The notes: a model not told the origin generated them from the sequence alone. 64,000 nt of DNA from CAYFLR01 sp964343805 (GCA_964343805.1 CAYFLR010000008.1:1-64000); one strand, 5' to 3'. Counted from the first letter of the stretch, positions 18,687-27,250 are shown. Numbers and translations are program-made.

Positions 18687-20258
18687 ATGAGCAATCTGAT
18701 TGCGTCGGAACAAGAGTGTTTAGATGTTTTACTTCGTCTTGCCGAACGTTTGACGACAGAAAAAGATCAGAAAAAACTTCTGCATAATATTTTGACCGAA
18801 GCCATTGAGGTGATTCGTGCTGATAGAGGTGCGATTTTTGTTCTTAACGCAGATAAGGGCTCTATTCAGAGTTGCTTTGCTATTGGACTTAAGGAAGATA
18901 TTACCCTCGATCTCTACAAAGGAGTGGTGGGGGATGTGATCCAAAAGAAAAAGATCGTTAACATAGAAGATGCCTATCAAGATGAGCGTTTCTGTAGAGA
19001 AGTAGATAAGAAAACCGGTTACCGTACCAAGTCAATCATCTGCACTCCAATTACTAAATCTGATGGAAGTATTTTAGGAGCTTTTGAGCTTTTAAATAGT
19101 AAGATGGGCAAGTTCAGCGAGCGGGATCTCAATATCTTGCGTATCCTCTCTATGTTTGCTTCTATCGTTATAGAACATCAAAGTACCTTGAGTCTTTTGC
19201 AAAATGAAAATAAAACACTGCGGAACCGTCTGACCTTAGAGCGGGGTAATCAATTGGTGGGCAGTAGTCATAAGATGCAATTAGTCCAAGAGATGATTGC
19301 CACCGTTGCAAATTATTCTTCCCATGTGATTGTCTTGGGAGAATCGGGGACAGGAAAAGAGATTGTATCTAGACTTATTCACGAACTCAGTGATCGAAAA
19401 GAGGGTCCTTTTATTGCTCTTAATTGCGCTGCTATTCCAGAAAACCTGCTCGAAGCCGAGATTTTTGGTATTGAAGGAGGAGTTGCGACGGGTGTGAAAG
19501 AGCGAGTGGGGAAAATGGAGCTTGCTCATACGGGAACTCTTTTTCTAGATGAGTTAGGTGATATGAGTCCTCTGACTCAAAGTAAGCTACTTCGCGCTAT
19601 TCAAGAGAAAAGTATTGAAAGGGTGGGAGGTAAAGAGACTATTTTAGTGGATGTAAGAATATTAGCCGCCACCAATAAAGATCTTAAGAAAGAGATCGAA
19701 GAGGGCAACTTCAGAGAGGATCTCTACTACCGTCTGAACGTACTTGAGATTAAGCTCCCTCCACTTCGGGAGCGAGTCCCAGATATACCCACCTTAGTGG
19801 AGCACTTTCTGCAAAAACATAATCAAGAAGCCCAAGAAAATGGGCGAGGGAAAAAACAATTTGCCCCTGAATGTTTAGAGCTATTTATTAATTATAATTG
19901 GCCCGGAAATATCAGGCAGTTAGAAAATGAGGTGGAGAAAGCCTTCGTAATGTCAGGTGAGGCTCATCAGATCTATCCTCAGCACCTTTCAGAAGATATT
20001 GTTAAGCATTTTAAAGAGGCCGGAGGATCCACTCCTTCCTACCAAGTGACCACTGATGGGTTGACAGCTAGCCCATCCATGGTAACCTTAGATATAAAGG
20101 ATAAATCTTTAAAAGATGTGGTTAATGATGTGGAACGCCTTTTGGTGATCCAGGCTTTAAATGAAACTGGTGGAAACAAAACACAGACTGCCAAGAAGTT
20201 AAAGCTGAGCCGAGAAGGCCTCCGTAAGATGTTAGCCCGACTGAAGATTGAATCATGA
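18687..20258 (+). CDS. GAF-domain sigma-54 enhancer-binding protein with variant GAFTGA loop
   Basis: This 523-residue regulator has three parts. The N-terminal GAF domain (about residues 10-165) includes DRGAIFVLN. The AAA+ domain has Walker A GESGTGKE at 218-225 and Walker B LFLDELGDM near 285-293. A C-terminal Fis-type helix-turn-helix is at GGNKTQTAKKLKLSREGLRK. The loop that contacts sigma-54, normally GAFTGA, reads GVATGV at 265-270: the Thr is kept but the Phe is Ala. It starts 10 nt after the TRAP permease, so it probably belongs to the same unit. It may sense a small ligand and activate sigma-54 promoters such as those at 32726 and 50092; that link is inference. Confidence 0.9.
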   Translation: MSNLIASEQECLDVLLRLAERLTTEKDQKKLLHNILTEAIEVIRADRGAIFVLNADKGSIQSCFAIGLKEDITLDLYKGVVGDVIQKKKIVNIEDAYQDERFCREVDKKTGYRTKSIICTPITKSDGSILGAFELLNSKMGKFSERDLNILRILSMFASIVIEHQSTLSLLQNENKTLRNRLTLERGNQLVGSSHKMQLVQEMIATVANYSSHVIVLGESGTGKEIVSRLIHELSDRKEGPFIALNCAAIPENLLEAEIFGIEGGVATGVKERVGKMELAHTGTLFLDELGDMSPLTQSKLLRAIQEKSIERVGGKETILVDVRILAATNKDLKKEIEEGNFREDLYYRLNVLEIKLPPLRERVPDIPTLVEHFLQKHNQEAQENGRGKKQFAPECLELFINYNWPGNIRQLENEVEKAFVMSGEAHQIYPQHLSEDIVKHFKEAGGSTPSYQVTTDGLTASPSMVTLDIKDKSLKDVVNDVERLLVIQALNETGGNKTQTAKKLKLSREGLRKMLARLKIES

Positions 20259-20271
20259 GTGGATTATAAAT

Positions 20272-20640
20272 ATGGCTAATGATGATTTGCAAGCTGCCTT
20301 AAAGCGCATTTCTGAACTAGAGAAAAAGGTGGAGGAACTCTCTAAACCTTCAGTGTTGAAATGTGTGATGATTATGTACAATAGCGATGCGGATCGTGAA
20401 ATTTTCTCTACTTTGCGTAACATTCAGCACTATATCAAATGGGAAAATGTAAAAGGAACGGGATCCGGAGGCATGAGTGTAATCGGTCCGGTGGAAGAGA
20501 ATCAATACTGTATTGTTATGCTCATTTTACCTGCAGCCATGGCTGAGGGTCTCTATAATGATATCTGTGCTCTTCGAGGAAATATGGTGAGAACCACTGG
20601 TATTGCTTCTCTCATATTTCCTATTGATAAAATTGGTTAA
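20272..20640 (+). CDS. Small coiled-coil / PII-like-fold protein
   Basis: The start is placed at the ATG at 20272, giving 122 residues; a TTG start at 20248 would overlap the regulator gene. Residues 1-30 form a short coiled coil (ALKRISELEKKVEELSK). The rest alternates strands and helices (KCVMIMYNSDADREIFSTL, ENQYCIVMLILPAAMAEGL, GIASLIFPIDKIG), which looks like a ferredoxin-like or PII-type trimeric fold. The GTGSGG turn sits roughly where PII proteins have the T-loop. It sits directly after the GAF/AAA+ regulator and may be a sensory partner of the transporter or regulator. Family assignment is tentative. Confidence 0.6.
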   Translation: MANDDLQAALKRISELEKKVEELSKPSVLKCVMIMYNSDADREIFSTLRNIQHYIKWENVKGTGSGGMSVIGPVEENQYCIVMLILPAAMAEGLYNDICALRGNMVRTTGIASLIFPIDKIG

Positions 20641-20656
20641 CCTGGGTGAGATAACT

Positions 20657-21946
20657 ATGCTTAAGTATTTACTGGTGCTGATTTCTTTACTTTCAAACTT
20701 GTCTTTACCCGCCTTGGCTGATGAGCCTAGCTTTTTTCGCTCCACCTATGACTCGGTAATAAGTGCTCATGCAGTTACAGGATCGGCCCGGGGTATTGAA
20801 GCTCTCTATTATAATCCAGCAGGTTTAGGCCGACCTCTTAATTTATTTGATAAGACACCCCTTATAAAAATCGATATGACCTTTGGTCCTCGAGGGTTTT
20901 TATCCCCTACCAATTTTAGGAAATTTAAATCTCGCAGTAAGGTTGATTTAGAATCAGCTCTGAAGGATGTAAAACTCGTATCAGAAGAGCTGGAAGGGAA
21001 AGTGGATGAAGATACTTTTTTAGCTACCAGCCTCAATATACCCTCTTTAGTTCTTCCTTACTTTGCTATGCAAGGCTTTGCCGATGCTGAGGTCTATAGC
21101 GATGGACTTTCCGATAAAGATTTTGTGAAGTTTGGAGTGAATGCTAAGACGGGGATGGTCTTAGGATTCGGTATACCCATACAGCAGTTTTCCATTGGGT
21201 ACAGTGTCTACGTGCTTGCTTTAAGCCAAGTGTCCGCTAACCCTAGCAAGAGTCTTTTTGATCAAACTATGGATCACTTGCAGAAGGATACTTTTGATGA
21301 AAAACAGCTGAAGTACAGTGAATTCACTGAAGCTGAATTAGGATCGGCTTTAGGGCATAATGTGGGAGTTCAATTTAGACCTTTTGTGGAGAACCGGTCA
21401 GCAATCGGTGTTTCTCTTTTAAATGTGGGAGGAACATCCTTTGATATGCCCTTACAAAAGTACATACCTGCCGTTCAAAAAGGAGTGGATTCTTTTGAAA
21501 AGGCCGCGCAAAAAAACGGAGTTGAGGTTAAAAAACCAAGTAAATTACCGCAAATGATGAATATAGGGGTCTGTTTAGATACTCCCGAGAATGAGTTTAT
21601 TCGAACTGAAATGAATATCGAATTTTCTGATGCTTTGGGAAATACCATTAAAAATAAACTAGCCCTTTCTACTCGCTTTACTCTGCATACTCCCGATGAG
21701 TTTTTAAATATTTTTAACGACTCCTTGAGTAACCTAGGTTTTATCAGCCTTCATGTGAACGGGGGGTACCGGCCCTCAGTGAGCAACGCTGTAGCGGGTG
21801 GGATAGATATTAACGGGCAGATAGAGAAATTAAATGGCTTTATTAACATTGGTTTCGATGTGGCCTGGATTAATCAATATGTGAATAAAGTTCTTCGCGA
21901 GCGGGTGGCCACCTCTTTTGCCATCAACTTTAGAATGAGTATGTAG
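20657..21946 (+). CDS. TraF/PorV-like outer-membrane barrel protein
   Basis: This 429-residue protein has a signal peptide ending LPALA. The start is the ATG at 20657 with GGTGAG upstream. Soon after the signal comes AVTGSARGIEALYYNPAGLG, the conserved N-terminal block of TraF_2 / PorV / FadL-like barrels. Strand-like segments follow to the end, the last being VATSFAINFRMSM. It resembles the broken gene at 24107-25356, which carries the same YNPAG motif, so the two are probably paralogs. It ends 2 nt from the convergent SDR gene. The cargo or ligand is unknown; members are linked to lipid uptake or type IX-like export, which is not shown here. Confidence 0.72.
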   Translation: MLKYLLVLISLLSNLSLPALADEPSFFRSTYDSVISAHAVTGSARGIEALYYNPAGLGRPLNLFDKTPLIKIDMTFGPRGFLSPTNFRKFKSRSKVDLESALKDVKLVSEELEGKVDEDTFLATSLNIPSLVLPYFAMQGFADAEVYSDGLSDKDFVKFGVNAKTGMVLGFGIPIQQFSIGYSVYVLALSQVSANPSKSLFDQTMDHLQKDTFDEKQLKYSEFTEAELGSALGHNVGVQFRPFVENRSAIGVSLLNVGGTSFDMPLQKYIPAVQKGVDSFEKAAQKNGVEVKKPSKLPQMMNIGVCLDTPENEFIRTEMNIEFSDALGNTIKNKLALSTRFTLHTPDEFLNIFNDSLSNLGFISLHVNGGYRPSVSNAVAGGIDINGQIEKLNGFINIGFDVAWINQYVNKVLRERVATSFAINFRMSM

Positions 21947-21948
21947 AG

Positions 21949-23370
21949 CTAGTTACTACAATAAACAATCTGACCTTTACAACCCTTGGAACACCATTCA
22001 TTGGTTTTGCGGTTGAGACGGTTTCTTCCATCCTCGCAGGGACAGAAGGGAGGCCAAATCTTTCTGTCTAGGCTTTCTATTTCTACCGTTTGTTTATTAT
22101 CTCCCTCTTTAGGAATTGTTAAGCTCTCATCCCATTTGGTGGCAGCGATATTCTTCCAATTCTCTTTGGGGAGGAAGAGATATTTAAGATGAGTGAGAAA
22201 GAACTCAGGTAAGATTTTCCTGATAAAGTTAAACAAGGTGGAATCCAGGGTGGCAGAAATCCTGAGAGGAGGATTGGCCCTGTTCATCGTCTTAAAAATA
22301 ATTTTGGCTACGCTTTCCGAGGTGGAGAAGGAGTTTCTCATCCAACGTCCCACAAAATCCCCCATATTTTTGTAGTAGAAATGATAAGGATTGGAAGGAT
22401 TTTCAATAGAACGATGGGACCCAGGGCTGAATTTGACATTTTTATAGCCATTGGAATTGATAAAACCGGGCTCAATAATAGCTACGGTAATGTTCCAGGG
22501 TTTGGCTTCGTACCAGAGAGACTCCATGGCCCCTTCCAAAGCATGCTTAGAAGCAGAATAAGCACCCATGGTAGGCATTCCCATAATTCCACTTAAAGAA
22601 GAAACGTTTATAATACAGCCTCGTTGTTTCATTCGCATCAAAGGAAGAGTCAATTTAGCAAGGGATCTCGGGCCGAAATAGTTCACCATCATTTGGTTGA
22701 TTTCATCGGTTTCACTCATATGCTCGGTGACGGCTCGATAGGAAATTCCTGCATTATTCACCAGGACATCCACACCTCCCCATAACTCGATCACTTCATT
22801 TATCACATCTTTTCTTTCATTTGGCTTTCTCACATCCATTTGGCGCATAATGAGACGATCCGATTCTACAAACTCTTTTTGCAGGCGTTTAAGAGATTCT
22901 CCACGAGCCGTCAAAATGAGTCGATAGTCTTTTTCAGATAGAAGTTTAGCCAGAGCTAAACCAATTCCTGCGGCAGCACCCGTGATAAGTACCACCGGCG
23001 GAGTAATGTAAAAGTCACATCTTTTGCCAAAAAACTTCTGAAATTCCTGCAAAGGAGTGCAATTCTTTTTAGGGCGTCCATTGATGGAGACCAGTTTGAT
23101 TTTATATCCTAAAAAATGAGAGGGAAGAGCTCCTTTGATTACAGGGATTTTTCCTACCCAGGCAAAGACCAACAATTCTTTTTTTTCTAAGACCTTTAAG
23201 CCCACAATTCCACAGGTAGGGGTCCAAAAATATTGAATAAATTGGTCCATGACATTGGTGGGATCAAAGGGGTATTTTCCCGAGGTCAGTAGATAAAAAC
23301 GGTCACTTCCTCTTTGCAGGTTATAGGTATTCTTTGGCTGTTGGGTACGAAGATTAAATTGTTTGTTCAT
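21949..23370 (-). CDS. Short-chain dehydrogenase/reductase with extra N- and C-terminal domains
   Basis: The core (about residues 124-390) is a classical SDR: VVLITGAAAGIG with TG at 130-131, NNAGIS, a Ser in NVSSLSG, YSASK with the catalytic Tyr and Lys, and EPGFINSNG. It should reduce or oxidise a hydroxyl or keto substrate with NAD(P). Residues 1-123 are an unrecognised domain with aromatic-rich strands (RFYLLTSGKYPFDP, FIQYFWTP). The C-terminal tail carries a cysteine cluster (CPCEDG, WCSKGCKG, YC) that could bind a metal. At 473 residues it is almost twice the usual SDR length. No clear Shine-Dalgarno is seen before the ATG. It converges on the barrel gene with a 2-nt gap. Confidence 0.85.
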   Translation of the reverse strand: MNKQFNLRTQQPKNTYNLQRGSDRFYLLTSGKYPFDPTNVMDQFIQYFWTPTCGIVGLKVLEKKELLVFAWVGKIPVIKGALPSHFLGYKIKLVSINGRPKKNCTPLQEFQKFFGKRCDFYITPPVVLITGAAAGIGLALAKLLSEKDYRLILTARGESLKRLQKEFVESDRLIMRQMDVRKPNERKDVINEVIELWGGVDVLVNNAGISYRAVTEHMSETDEINQMMVNYFGPRSLAKLTLPLMRMKQRGCIINVSSLSGIMGMPTMGAYSASKHALEGAMESLWYEAKPWNITVAIIEPGFINSNGYKNVKFSPGSHRSIENPSNPYHFYYKNMGDFVGRWMRNSFSTSESVAKIIFKTMNRANPPLRISATLDSTLFNFIRKILPEFFLTHLKYLFLPKENWKNIAATKWDESLTIPKEGDNKQTVEIESLDRKIWPPFCPCEDGRNRLNRKTNEWCSKGCKGQIVYCSN

Positions 23371-23428
23371 ATTGGTAGGGCAATATAGAACAAAATGGCA
23401 GTGATTGCAAGCTGGGAGGGATTATTAA

Positions 23429-23586
23429 TCTGTATCCTTAGAACTTTTTGAAAGGCAAGTGGCAATCATTGTACTCCAAAGTTTACACAAAAACCCTCGA
23501 ATTACCCCGGTAAATCTGCGGTTTTTGTGTAAACTTTGAAGCACAAGCATCACCACCTTCCAAATCAAAAAGTTCTAAGGATACAA
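23429..23586. repeat. MITE-like near-palindromic element with 8-bp flanking direct repeats
   Basis: Perfect 21-bp terminal arms (23431-23451 and 23565-23585, beginning TGTATCCTTAG) and perfect 19-bp inner arms (CAAAGTTTACACAAAAACC at 23477-23495; its complement at 23520-23538) flank a tip holding a small TTACC/GGTAA palindrome. The sequence between outer and inner arms also pairs imperfectly, so nearly the whole 155 nt can fold into one hairpin. ATTATTAA occurs directly on both sides (23421-23428 and 23587-23594) and may be a target-site duplication. There is no ORF inside. It lies between two minus-strand genes. It could be a miniature inverted-repeat transposable element or a structured RNA or terminator; the first fits better. 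Confidence 0.7.
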
Positions 23587-23608
23587 ATTATTAAGAAAAA
23601 TTGATAAT

Positions 23609-24004
23609 TTAGAACTCCCTACTCAGTAACTGGCAGTTGAGATTCTGGACTTTGCCTTGTAACTCTATAAAAGACCCATTGTATGAAGGATGCGGGTCTA
23701 AAACAATTCTCATGCGTTGAAATAGAGATCTTCCCTTAGCTCGGAGAGTTAAGACCCTTGAAGAACCATTCAGTAAAAGGTGACCAATTATAGGAGATGG
23801 AGATGGCTTTTCCTCTAAAAATGTTATGGCTCCAGTGGCTTTCCAATCACCTGAAAAGAAAGCTTTTGCAATGATAACAGAGCCTTCAAAAGAATTAACC
23901 GTTGAGGTAGAATCGGAGAGAGCTCTTTCACATTCAAAGTTAATGGTGTCTGCGAAGAGTGGGAAGGAGATAAATAGAATGAGGACTAATAATAATTTAT
24001 GCAT
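23609..24004 (-). CDS. Small secreted protein of unknown function
   Basis: The start is placed at the ATG at 24004, preceded by AGGAG at 7 nt, giving 131 residues with a signal peptide (HKLLLVLILFISFPLFA). The longer frame adds 23 AT-rich residues and is unlikely. The mature part is about 112 residues with two cysteines (FECERA near the start and LNCQLL near the end) that could form a disulfide, and beta-like segments (GSVIIAKAFFSG, GHLLLNGSSRVLTLRA). It probably folds as a small periplasmic beta protein. No family is recognised. The AT-rich upstream stretch to 24106 has a possible TTGATT -35 box on the minus strand. Confidence 0.7.
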   Translation of the reverse strand: MHKLLLVLILFISFPLFADTINFECERALSDSTSTVNSFEGSVIIAKAFFSGDWKATGAITFLEEKPSPSPIIGHLLLNGSSRVLTLRAKGRSLFQRMRIVLDPHPSYNGSFIELQGKVQNLNCQLLSREF

Positions 24005-24106
24005 GAATAACTCCTGCTTAGGCGGAAGATTTATAAAAATGCATTTATTATTATATAAATAATAAAAAATCAAGTAAAATAATAGATTAATTAAATAGAT
24101 AGAAGA

Positions 24107-25356
24107 TTATAGATAGATACCAAATTTAGCAATGTATCTTCTATCTTCTAGGGAATTGAGTCCTTGACCCACCTCTTCACCATAACTAGCAAATTCGAGG
24201 ATAACAAAGCCCAAATCGATTGTGGCCCCACCGGTCCAGAGGGTTTGATTGTATCCACCTCGGAGGGTTAAAAAGGTCTCTTTTAAAGGATTCCCAAAGA
24301 GGAGCTCAGCTCCAAAGTGCAGTTTTTTATTAAAATCAATGGCATCCGTCATATGCTGAACATCGGTAGCAAGGCGAAAGGCTATGTTTCTAGACATTCT
24401 AGGCATGATAGAAAATCCAACGGAAACATTTTGGCTATCTCCTCTAACTTTAACCTGCTCCGTTTTATCTCCTACGGTTTCCGCTACTTTACTAGTAGCT
24501 ATGGTGGTACCAGATACATCTCTTACTGCAATTCCAAAGCTAGGAAACCAAAAGTCATTCACTGTATAAAGAAAACCGGTGTCTACCGCAATGCCTGCTC
24601 CCTTACTCACATAGCTGTTAATGTTCTTTTTAAATGTCCCATCAGCTATAAACATAGGGGGGATATAGCTATTGATCTCAGTTCTCATGACATAGCGAAG
24701 GTTGACTCCCAGAGATAATTGATTGTGCATCAGACCTATGCCAAAGGCGAGCATGGGCATCATATTAGCCACACTATCAATATGCATAGAGTTGATCTCA
24801 ACCTTCTTGATGCCTTTAGCCTGCAAAGAGGAAATCTGGGATTGTGTGAGTTTGGTTCCCGCTGCAATGCCACCCGCCGATTCGGTGAGAGTCGAACCAA
24901 TAGCATTCCCTGTGAGAGTGTCATGCTCCACTAACTCAGCCCTTGTTTGATTTTCAGCTAAGAAGCTCAGCTGGCAATTTAAAAAGGAGACATAGGGAAA
25001 GGCCCCGGCCCTCGCAAAAAGTGTTCTGTTTTTAGTATCTTCCAAGGCTTTGGCGATGCTTTCCACATCCAGCTGATTGGTGGAAGAGAGACTGCTGTAG
25101 AGGCTTCTGGTATTTTTGGTGACCTCTCCATAAATATTTACCAGTTCAGCTCGGTGGAAAATACTGCGGCCTTTGAATTTACTCTGTCTTAAAACCCCTG
25201 CTGGGTTGTACATGACCGCATTGTAGTCATTTGATACACCATGCCTAAAGGACGACTTCCTGTGTAGACTTCTCTCACCTCATCAGCCCAAATAATTTGT
25301 GACCAGAGGAGCGAGAGTAAGAAAGCGATGATTAACTGGCTCCATTTGATGTTCAT
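24107..25356 (-). pseudogene. TraF/PorV-like barrel gene with a single-base frameshift after the signal peptide
   Basis: A good start exists at the ATG at 25356 with AGGAG 7 nt upstream. It opens MNIKWSQLIIAFLLSLLW and a signal peptide ending IIWADE, then GSRPLGM. At 25239-25240 the frame breaks; the other frame continues GVSNDYNAVMYNPAGVLRQ, the family's conserved block, and runs 360 more residues to 24107. One extra G (ATGGGT instead of ATGGT) would restore LGMGVSNDYNAVMYNPAG. The downstream part looks intact, with barrel-like strands and no further stop, so this may be a recent frameshift or a base missed by assembly. It is a probable paralog of 20657-21946. Confidence 0.75.
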
Positions 25357-25401
25357 AAACATGCTCCTAACAGATATTTCCTCTTACCCCATTCCATCGG
25401 T

Positions 25402-25416
25402 CTTTAATTATTAAAG
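25402..25416. promoter_or_regulatory. 15-bp AT-rich palindrome in divergent intergenic region
   Basis: CTTTAAT-T-ATTAAAG is a perfect palindrome around a central base. It lies between the divergent barrel gene (start 25356) and the Nudix promoter (-35 at 25440). It could be an operator, but AT-rich palindromes also arise by chance. Confidence 0.3.
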
Positions 25417-25439
25417 TTAAATATTTGTGCATGATTATC

Positions 25440-25467
25440 TTGAGTGATGGTGTTTTTTTGCTATAAT
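25440..25467 (+). promoter_or_regulatory. Sigma-70-type promoter for the Nudix gene
   Basis: TTGAGT at 25440-25445 and a perfect TATAAT at 25462-25467 are separated by 16 bp and lie 31 nt upstream of the ATG at 25499. Confidence 0.6.
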
Positions 25468-25498
25468 ATCCTCTTTTTTATGGGGGTAGGTGTATAAT

Positions 25499-26011
25499 AT
25501 GAAAGAAGAAATATTTGAATTAGTGGATGAGCAAGGAAATGTGATTGGAAAGGCTCCGCGAAGTGAATGTCATAATAACCCCAAACTTATTCATCGAGTT
25601 TCTCACGTTCTGGTGCGGACATCTCAAAATGAAGTCATTTTACAGTACCGACCCGCACATAAAGATATTCAGCCGGATAAATGGGATATGGGGGTGGGAG
25701 GTCACTTTGATATTGGTGAAACTCCATTAGAAGCAGCAAAGCGTGAAATGCAAGAGGAGTTAGGGGTAGAGCCAGGTGAATTGCATCTCATGCATCAATA
25801 TCTTTGGAGAACTGATCGAGAAACAGAACTTGTTTTTACCTTTAAAACTGTCCATGATGGTCCTTTTAAACCGGCAGCAGGTGAGGTGGATGAGATTAAA
25901 GCTTGGACCGTTGATGAAATCAATTGCCAGATAGGAAAGGGAGTCTTTACCCCTAACTTTGAACATGAATGGGAAAAACTTCAAGGATCTGAGCTCTTAG
26001 CAAGCTCTTAA
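25499..26011 (+). CDS. Nudix hydrolase (YfcD / IDI-like)
   Basis: This 170-residue protein carries a complete Nudix box (GHFDIGETPLEAAKREMQEE followed by LGV), which binds Mg2+ and hydrolyses a nucleoside-diphosphate-linked or related pyrophosphate substrate. The N-terminal EIFELVDEQGNVIGKAPR and the block IHRVSHVLVRTSQNEVILQY resemble the YfcD/isopentenyl-diphosphate-isomerase-like branch. The IDI catalytic cysteine is not evident, so isomerase activity is unlikely. The start is the ATG at 25499 with GGGGGTAGG upstream. The stop overlaps the stop of the convergent lipoprotein gene in the tetranucleotide TTAA (26008-26011). Confidence 0.9.
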   Translation: MKEEIFELVDEQGNVIGKAPRSECHNNPKLIHRVSHVLVRTSQNEVILQYRPAHKDIQPDKWDMGVGGHFDIGETPLEAAKREMQEELGVEPGELHLMHQYLWRTDRETELVFTFKTVHDGPFKPAAGEVDEIKAWTVDEINCQIGKGVFTPNFEHEWEKLQGSELLASS

Positions 26012-27180
26012 TCATAAGTGCCATCCCGCTGTTTATCCAGCCAAACTGTCCGACCATTGATAGTTAAGTAATAATCCCCATCAGAACATTCGCCCACTAT
26101 GTTGGTGGTTCCTTCCTCTAAAATAGGTCCATGAGGAGTATCTCCTGAATAGACTATTATAGATGTGTACTTTTTACCTTTTGCAATAAAGGGGGTGGTG
26201 GTGATGAGGTCTTCATCAATGGCTTCTAAAATCATAGCGTCGCTTACTGTAGAAGTATCTTCTATGTAACCACCCTTGGTCAGATAGGCCACTAATTGTC
26301 TAAGGGTTAATGCGCTATGGTCCCTGAGGCGAGTGGAGACGGTGGGGTTACTTTCCTTACATCTTTTAAAAACCAGATCATTTTCACGCAATTCATTGGG
26401 ACCATCTACCCAATCATATTTTAATGTGTCATTATCTATAATCCGGACATTCTCCACCCAGTTCTCATCACTGCCAAAGAGATACTCTTCCGCTAACAGC
26501 TCAGCCATTTTTCTAATATTGCCACTAAAGCATCCTGCAGCCTCATACATGGCACATTCGTTATATTCATCCCAATCATTGATCCATCTTCCACAAAATA
26601 CAGATGGTTCTAAGCTGTCAAATGGAATAGAGCTGGTTTTTTCCTTGGGGCAACGATTGACAATGATATTTTTCTTTTGAGAGTTGTTGACATAATCTAT
26701 ACTAATTTGTCTCTTTCCTTTGGTTCCAGCAGCCTTAGCCTTCTCTAATCGTAAGTTGCCTTCATGATAAACTTTGTATTTATTCACCATCTTTAAAATA
26801 GAATCATATCTGCCAACAAAGCAGAGTTCTCCATTGTCTACAGGAGCTTCTATCCGATAAAGATTGCCCAAAATGTTTACGCCTCGCATCATGAGGGCTG
26901 CTTTGAAGGTTTTTACTTTGGTTTTGGAAGACAGAGCTAAAGAAGCGTATTTTATATATTGATTAAACTTAACTATTCTTCCTCCATCGGCATGTTCCAG
27001 AGCTTTGTTGAGTCTTTTAATAGCCTTTTTTACCTTGAACGTATCTGGGGTAGCCGATAGGGAAAAGCTGGTCTCTTCCTTTATTTGCCCTTTATAGGGA
27101 GTAGAATGAGAGGAGTTTCTTGTCTTACAACTTAATGAGGATATTAAAATACTTAACAGAATGATCCAATATTTGTTCAT
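26008..27180 (-). CDS. Lipoprotein of unknown function
   Basis: The start is placed at the ATG at 27180 (an adjacent ATG at 27183 is also possible) after GGGAGAAGT. The N-terminus NKYWIILLSILISSLSC is a lipoprotein signal with the acylated Cys in the context SSLSC. The mature protein of about 370 residues is mixed charged, with paired cysteines (VFCGRW, ECAMYEAAGCFSG). It ends in a beta-rich section (SIIVYSGDTPHGPIL, GDYYLTINGRTVWLDKQRDG). I recognise no family. A minus-strand promoter lies at 27222-27250, so it is probably transcribed separately from the peptidase-like lipoprotein upstream. Confidence 0.75.
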   Translation of the reverse strand: MNKYWIILLSILISSLSCKTRNSSHSTPYKGQIKEETSFSLSATPDTFKVKKAIKRLNKALEHADGGRIVKFNQYIKYASLALSSKTKVKTFKAALMMRGVNILGNLYRIEAPVDNGELCFVGRYDSILKMVNKYKVYHEGNLRLEKAKAAGTKGKRQISIDYVNNSQKKNIIVNRCPKEKTSSIPFDSLEPSVFCGRWINDWDEYNECAMYEAAGCFSGNIRKMAELLAEEYLFGSDENWVENVRIIDNDTLKYDWVDGPNELRENDLVFKRCKESNPTVSTRLRDHSALTLRQLVAYLTKGGYIEDTSTVSDAMILEAIDEDLITTTPFIAKGKKYTSIIVYSGDTPHGPILEEGTTNIVGECSDGDYYLTINGRTVWLDKQRDGTYD

Positions 27181-27221
27181 CATACTTCTCCCAAAATGAG
27201 GATTCGTGGTTATGAACAAAT

Positions 27222-27250
27222 ATTATACAAGCAAACCTGCCTTCAGCCAA
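27222..27250 (-). promoter_or_regulatory. Sigma-70-type promoter for the 26008-27180 lipoprotein
   Basis: On the minus strand, TTGGCT (plus 27245-27250) and a perfect TATAAT (plus 27222-27227) are 17 bp apart. The -10 box lies 41 nt upstream of the ATG. A 6-bp hairpin TGCCTT-GGCTG-AAGGCA overlaps the -35 region and could be an operator or a weak terminator of the upstream gene. Confidence 0.55.

Noticed and set aside
24317..24950. Plus-strand ORFs opposite the second barrel gene
   Set aside because: Antisense shadows of the barrel frame, Ser- and Cys-rich and without homolog-like motifs.
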